Assembly: GCA_030426345.1 (NCBI GenBank) | Contig: JAUHYU010000018.1 | Span: 1 to 58,180, forward strand | Source of the DNA: Bacteroidia bacterium | GTDB taxonomy: Bacteria; Bacteroidota; Bacteroidia; Cytophagales; Cyclobacteriaceae | Length of the DNA stretch: 58,180 nt | Reading direction: 5' to 3' | Shown here: piece by piece, positions 55,439-58,180 of the stretch | Numbering within the stretch: position 1 is the first letter of the stretch | How the letters are laid out: every line of letters starts with the position of its first letter | Program-made: the position numbers and the translations under genes | Notes under the pieces: model-generated | Told to the model about the DNA's origin: nothing | Seen by the model: only the letters and a program-made list of their open reading frames with translations | Database searches by the model: none

Positions 55439-57286
55439 TCAATGAATGATGGCCACCCAATCTTTCTCCTTGTCTGCAGGAGGAAAACCAATAGAAACCT
55501 TGGTATTGGCTTGTACTTTTTCTACAGAACCAGCGACCAATTCGCCTCCTTCACGCGGATTATACCACTGAATTGAAAATTCATCGCCAGAATTGCCCAA
55601 ATCAATCAATGTCGTTTCAAGCCCCATGGGAAGATAAACTACATACACTGAACCTGGATTAGCAAAACAATATGACTTAGAATCTGAAGTCAGCTCATCC
55701 GCAGGATCCATTTCCCAAAAGGGTAAATAGGATTCAAAAAAATGCCTTGCATGGCGATTTTGATCCCAGAAGAGGTCCCTACTCCTGAAATCCTGACAGG
55801 TCAAATCAGAATTTGGGCTGCTATAGCCAAAATACCATTCCAAACCATATCCACCAGCCATAAGTGTTCCCCAGAGGGCATTGCCTCGGGCGAAGTCATG
55901 CTCCATATCTTCATCATCGGGGAGCAAAGCAAACTTGGCGCTGCCGGGCTCATCTACTGCCAAAGCCCATTGCTTCCCCGTAGAATCAGATTTATGCCTC
56001 CACTTCAAAACTCTGCCATGTACATCATGAAAATCAGTTTCCGTTAACTGCAAAGATGCGCCTGTTAGCGGTGACTGGTTGCCAATCAGTTCCGTATACC
56101 GATCATCCTGGTTAGGAAAAGTATGTATGACGAGGTGGTGTTTGTACGGGTCAAGATCATGTACATAATTGGCCACTTTGATGACTTCCGGGATGGGCTG
56201 ATTGTTTTCTTCGCCGAGGTTCCAGTTCAAGGACAAGTGATGGCCAAACCTGGCGATCAATTCGCGATAATACAGTTTTCCTTCTGTGCCAAACACCCCC
56301 TGATCCATGAGGTGATCGGTTTCTGTTTCATGGGTTTTGAAGTGCAAAAACATTCCCTGCGTCTCTGCATAGTCAAAAACACGCTCCCACTGCTCCATTT
56401 TAGAAATATCAAATCGGGTTTTGTGAAACATGGAATCCCAGGCCTTTTTGTTTTTTTTGTCATTCGAATATGCTTCATACTCACTTACCGGAACTTTTAA
56501 TAAATAAGGAAATACATTGCGGTCGTCGCCATCGACGTTGAAAGTGAGGAAGGAAAATACATTCAAGTCTTCTGTGGCCAGATAATGAATCGCTCCCAAC
56601 AGGTTCTTGCCTTTGCCGCCTTGCCACAAATACTTTTCGCCCTCTGCGGGAAAGTCCTTAGCGTGGGGTTCCCAGCTTTTTTTAAAGTCTAACACATTCG
56701 TGGAAACGTCAAACCCATCGTAGGCCAATAAGTTTTCGGGGGCATCGACCCCTATTTTTATAAAATATTCTTTCGTCTCGGCATATTGCAAATAAGGTTC
56801 TCCGACATACTCAAGTCGGCCTTTGGCCCTGTTGTCGATTCCAGCTTTGTCGCTGGACGCAATGCTGAAAGTTCCTGTGGCTCCATCCATATAGCCTGCA
56901 CTCTGGCCTTGGCTAGGATCGTTGGCCACGGCAATCTGATCTCCCGTTTTGAAGGACACGGAATAATTCCATTCACCGGTTTTGTTGGGGGAAAACCTGA
57001 CCATCCATTTGTTGCCCGCTTCTGCACTCGTCTCAGCGGCGTTTCCATCGGCGGCGTAGAATCCCGGCACGACAAACTTTTCATCGCCATTTACGAAAGT
57101 GATATCGAGTCGATAATTAAGAAATGGGTTTTCCTCTGCCATTTCAGAGGTTTCCGGCCCATCAAACTCAATGGTGACACGATGCCATTTTTTTAGTTCA
57201 CCGGTGATCTCTGGCTCCGAATTCCCACAACTTGTCAACAAAAAAGTCCATAAAAGAAGCGGTAATATCAGTTTAGCGAGATTCAT
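55439..57286 (-). CDS. DUF5060-domain glycoside-hydrolase-like lipoprotein
   Basis: I chose the ATG at 57284-57286 (MNLAKLILPLLLWTFLLTSCGN), giving a clean lipoprotein signal; an in-frame TTG 8 codons upstream is less likely. The N-terminal DUF5060-type Ig domain (about residues 30-125) has WHRVTIEFDGP and GEWNYSVSF. A TIM-barrel-like region follows with LNWNLGEENNQPIPEV near residue 350 (candidate acid/base Glu) and ALAVDEPGSAK. A C-terminal beta part ends in FPPADKEKDW. I take it as an outer-membrane glycosidase. Substrate and mechanism cannot be read. Confidence 0.75.
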   Translation of the reverse strand: MNLAKLILPLLLWTFLLTSCGNSEPEITGELKKWHRVTIEFDGPETSEMAEENPFLNYRLDITFVNGDEKFVVPGFYAADGNAAETSAEAGNKWMVRFSPNKTGEWNYSVSFKTGDQIAVANDPSQGQSAGYMDGATGTFSIASSDKAGIDNRAKGRLEYVGEPYLQYAETKEYFIKIGVDAPENLLAYDGFDVSTNVLDFKKSWEPHAKDFPAEGEKYLWQGGKGKNLLGAIHYLATEDLNVFSFLTFNVDGDDRNVFPYLLKVPVSEYEAYSNDKKNKKAWDSMFHKTRFDISKMEQWERVFDYAETQGMFLHFKTHETETDHLMDQGVFGTEGKLYYRELIARFGHHLSLNWNLGEENNQPIPEVIKVANYVHDLDPYKHHLVIHTFPNQDDRYTELIGNQSPLTGASLQLTETDFHDVHGRVLKWRHKSDSTGKQWALAVDEPGSAKFALLPDDEDMEHDFARGNALWGTLMAGGYGLEWYFGYSSPNSDLTCQDFRSRDLFWDQNRHARHFFESYLPFWEMDPADELTSDSKSYCFANPGSVYVVYLPMGLETTLIDLGNSGDEFSIQWYNPREGGELVAGSVEKVQANTKVSIGFPPADKEKDWVAIIH

Positions 57287-57422
57287 TTGTTTGGGGTTTA
57301 TGGTCTTCAAATATTTTTTTTCAAATTGTACGTCTGAAAGTTCGTTATTTTATCACCTGTGCGCAACCACAATCTAGCAAAACAGTGTCGAATAAAAAAT
57401 ACCTTAATAACCTTCAATTATG

Positions 57423-57527
57423 GTCATGGGATTTTGAGCCTTTATAACCAACACTAAGGTCTCATGTCCCGATTTTTTGGATACAATCTGAATTCACTAA
57501 CCAAAAATAAGCTCAAAATCCATGAAA
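57423..57527. repeat. Long-spaced inverted pair of dispersed motifs
   Basis: CATGG-GATTTTGAGCCTTTAT (57426 onward) is mirrored by AATAAGCTCAAAATCCATG (57507-57525). The arms lie about 60 bases apart. The GAGC variant is shared by both copies and no other, which suggests they arose together. Confidence 0.65.
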
Positions 57528-57582
57528 ACCACAATCAATGTCATGTTATCAATCAACAAGTTTGACTTTGGGGGCAATGATG

Positions 57583-57610
57583 TTCCATGGATTTTAAAGG
57601 CTTTTTTTAC
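57583..57610 (+). repeat. Dispersed motif copy after the GH78 gene
   Basis: TTCCATGGATTTTAAAGGCTTTTTTT is a near-consensus copy, 25 bases from the GH78 stop. Confidence 0.7.
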
Positions 57611-57634
57611 CTCTGCCAGAAGGAGGGCAACCAT

Positions 57635-58180
57635 TTATAAAGAAACCGTAAAACTGTATTTCCCAGAACCTAATTCCTTTTGCTCATTGGAGCTAGGAAG
57701 GATTACAGTTGCCGATGTGTTTACCGGAATTTCTATATCATAAACCATATTATTTCCATCAATTTTCCATGAAGAAACAATCTTGCCATACAATGATTTA
57801 TATTCCGCCTTCGCATTGGTCAATCCTCCTCCTACATGTGGTGATAGGATAAAATGCTTGTAACCAGGCTGCTGCTCATCGATTTTAATCCCGGCCACAT
57901 AAGTATAAAGCCATTCTCCAATCGCACCGTAGGCATAGTGGTTGAAGCTATTCATACCCACATTCTGGAATGTTCCATCCGGCTTTTGTCCATCCCATCG
58001 CTCCCATATCGTCGTAGCCCCTTGTGTCACAGGATACAACCACGATGGGTAATCCTTGCGATTCAACAGCATGAAGGCAAGCTCTTCATAACCATTGTCC
58101 GATAAGGTTTGACAAAGCAGTGGAGTACCTACAAACCCAGTAGTGAGATGACCCATTTTCTTCACATCTTCGGCCAGATA
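57635..58180 (-). CDS. GH78 alpha-L-rhamnosidase, C-terminal part
   Basis: This is the C-terminal 181 residues of a gene that leaves the window at 58180. The reading shows the last part of the (alpha/alpha)6 catalytic barrel, with GATTIWERWDG and MNSFNHYAYGAIGEWLY, both typical of GH78. A short C-terminal beta domain follows (SWKIDGNNMVYDIEIPVN). GH78 enzymes release terminal L-rhamnose from glycans or glycosides, and act in the periplasm or at the surface in Bacteroidota. With the two lyases it suggests a rhamnose-uronate target. Confidence 0.9.
   Translation of the reverse strand, partial: YLAEDVKKMGHLTTGFVGTPLLCQTLSDNGYEELAFMLLNRKDYPSWLYPVTQGATTIWERWDGQKPDGTFQNVGMNSFNHYAYGAIGEWLYTYVAGIKIDEQQPGYKHFILSPHVGGGLTNAKAEYKSLYGKIVSSWKIDGNNMVYDIEIPVNTSATVILPSSNEQKELGSGKYSFTVSL

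Larger units (their letters stand above)
57287..57634. other. 348-bp intergenic region rich in dispersed motifs
   Basis: It holds an inverted pair (57423-57446 and 57503-57527) and a further strong copy (57583-57610). No clear promoter box or gene is seen. Transcription of the DUF5060 gene must start here or come through from the GH78 gene. Confidence 0.6.

Noticed and set aside
531-57610. Dispersed motif as a replichore-polar site such as KOPS or Chi
   Set aside because: Orientation follows gene direction more than a fixed strand, and inverted pairs occur, so a purely polar role is unlikely, though not excluded.
1-58180. CRISPR arrays, tRNA or rRNA genes, transposase genes
   Set aside because: No regularly spaced repeats, tRNA-like cloverleaf or transposase motifs were recognised; the dispersed motif has irregular spacing.

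Overview
The window looks like a chromosomal segment (about 40% GC) of a Bacteroidota bacterium, most likely of the Cytophagales type. The evidence is: promoter boxes of the Bacteroidota form TAnnTTTG, two SusC/SusD pairs, secreted proteins with C-terminal type IX secretion (T9SS) sorting domains, a fused RibBA, an oversized signal peptidase I, and Bacteroidota-specific families (DUF5683, GSCFA, DUF6048/DUF6452, FISUMP).

Layout. (1) 1-12.3 kb is mostly plus-strand housekeeping: the 5' part of a CCA-adding enzyme (minus), then pyrG, yidC, parA, parB, a DUF5683 protein, dapB, lepB, ribBA, a small secreted protein and surE. (2) 11.5-18.6 kb is minus-strand: a DUF6048/DUF6452 envelope pair, and a tight GSCFA / thioredoxin-domain DUF255 / priA operon. 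(3) 18.7-20.9 kb is a plus-strand ECF sigma factor, an overlapping single-pass membrane protein and a secreted barrel-like protein. It ends at a perfect 62-bp palindrome facing the rpsF-rpsR-rplI operon. (4) 22-26.8 kb holds a coiled-coil membrane protein, a methyltransferase, apaG, an orphan HTH-like protein and an FAD oxidoreductase. (5) 26.9-48.1 kb is a large minus-strand cell-surface locus. Its upper unit has a secreted phosphodiesterase with LamG, a heme peroxidase, a small T9SS protein and a FISUMP protein. A lipoprotein with two LamG domains follows. The last unit is a nine-gene operon with two successive SusC-SusD-fasciclin modules, an unknown lipoprotein, a second phosphodiesterase-LamG protein that lacks metal ligands, and a small lipoprotein. 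A strong terminator closes it. (6) 48.4-58.2 kb has ung (plus), two heparinase II/III-like enzymes, an isolated PD-(D/E)XK/DUF4268 nuclease, a DUF5060 glycosidase-like protein and the C-terminal part of a GH78 alpha-L-rhamnosidase. This part suggests breakdown of a rhamnose/uronic-acid polysaccharide.

Most notable signal: a dispersed, oriented motif, CATGGATTT followed about four bases later by GSCTTTTT or GCATTTTT. I count 24 exact CATGGATTT 9-mers over both strands, against fewer than one expected from base composition. Copies lie in intergenic DNA, inside coding genes in both possible frames (six in the DUF255 gene if one degenerate copy is included), and as inverted pairs between genes, including the 62-bp palindrome. 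This is the pattern seen with DNA-uptake signal sequences in Neisseria and Haemophilus. I propose it as an undescribed uptake-signal-like or genome-architecture motif. The SusC1-phosphodiesterase region (25.6-37.0 kb) has no exact copies.

Limits: all family calls come from reading the translated sequence without database searches. Residue positions are approximate unless a specific residue is named.
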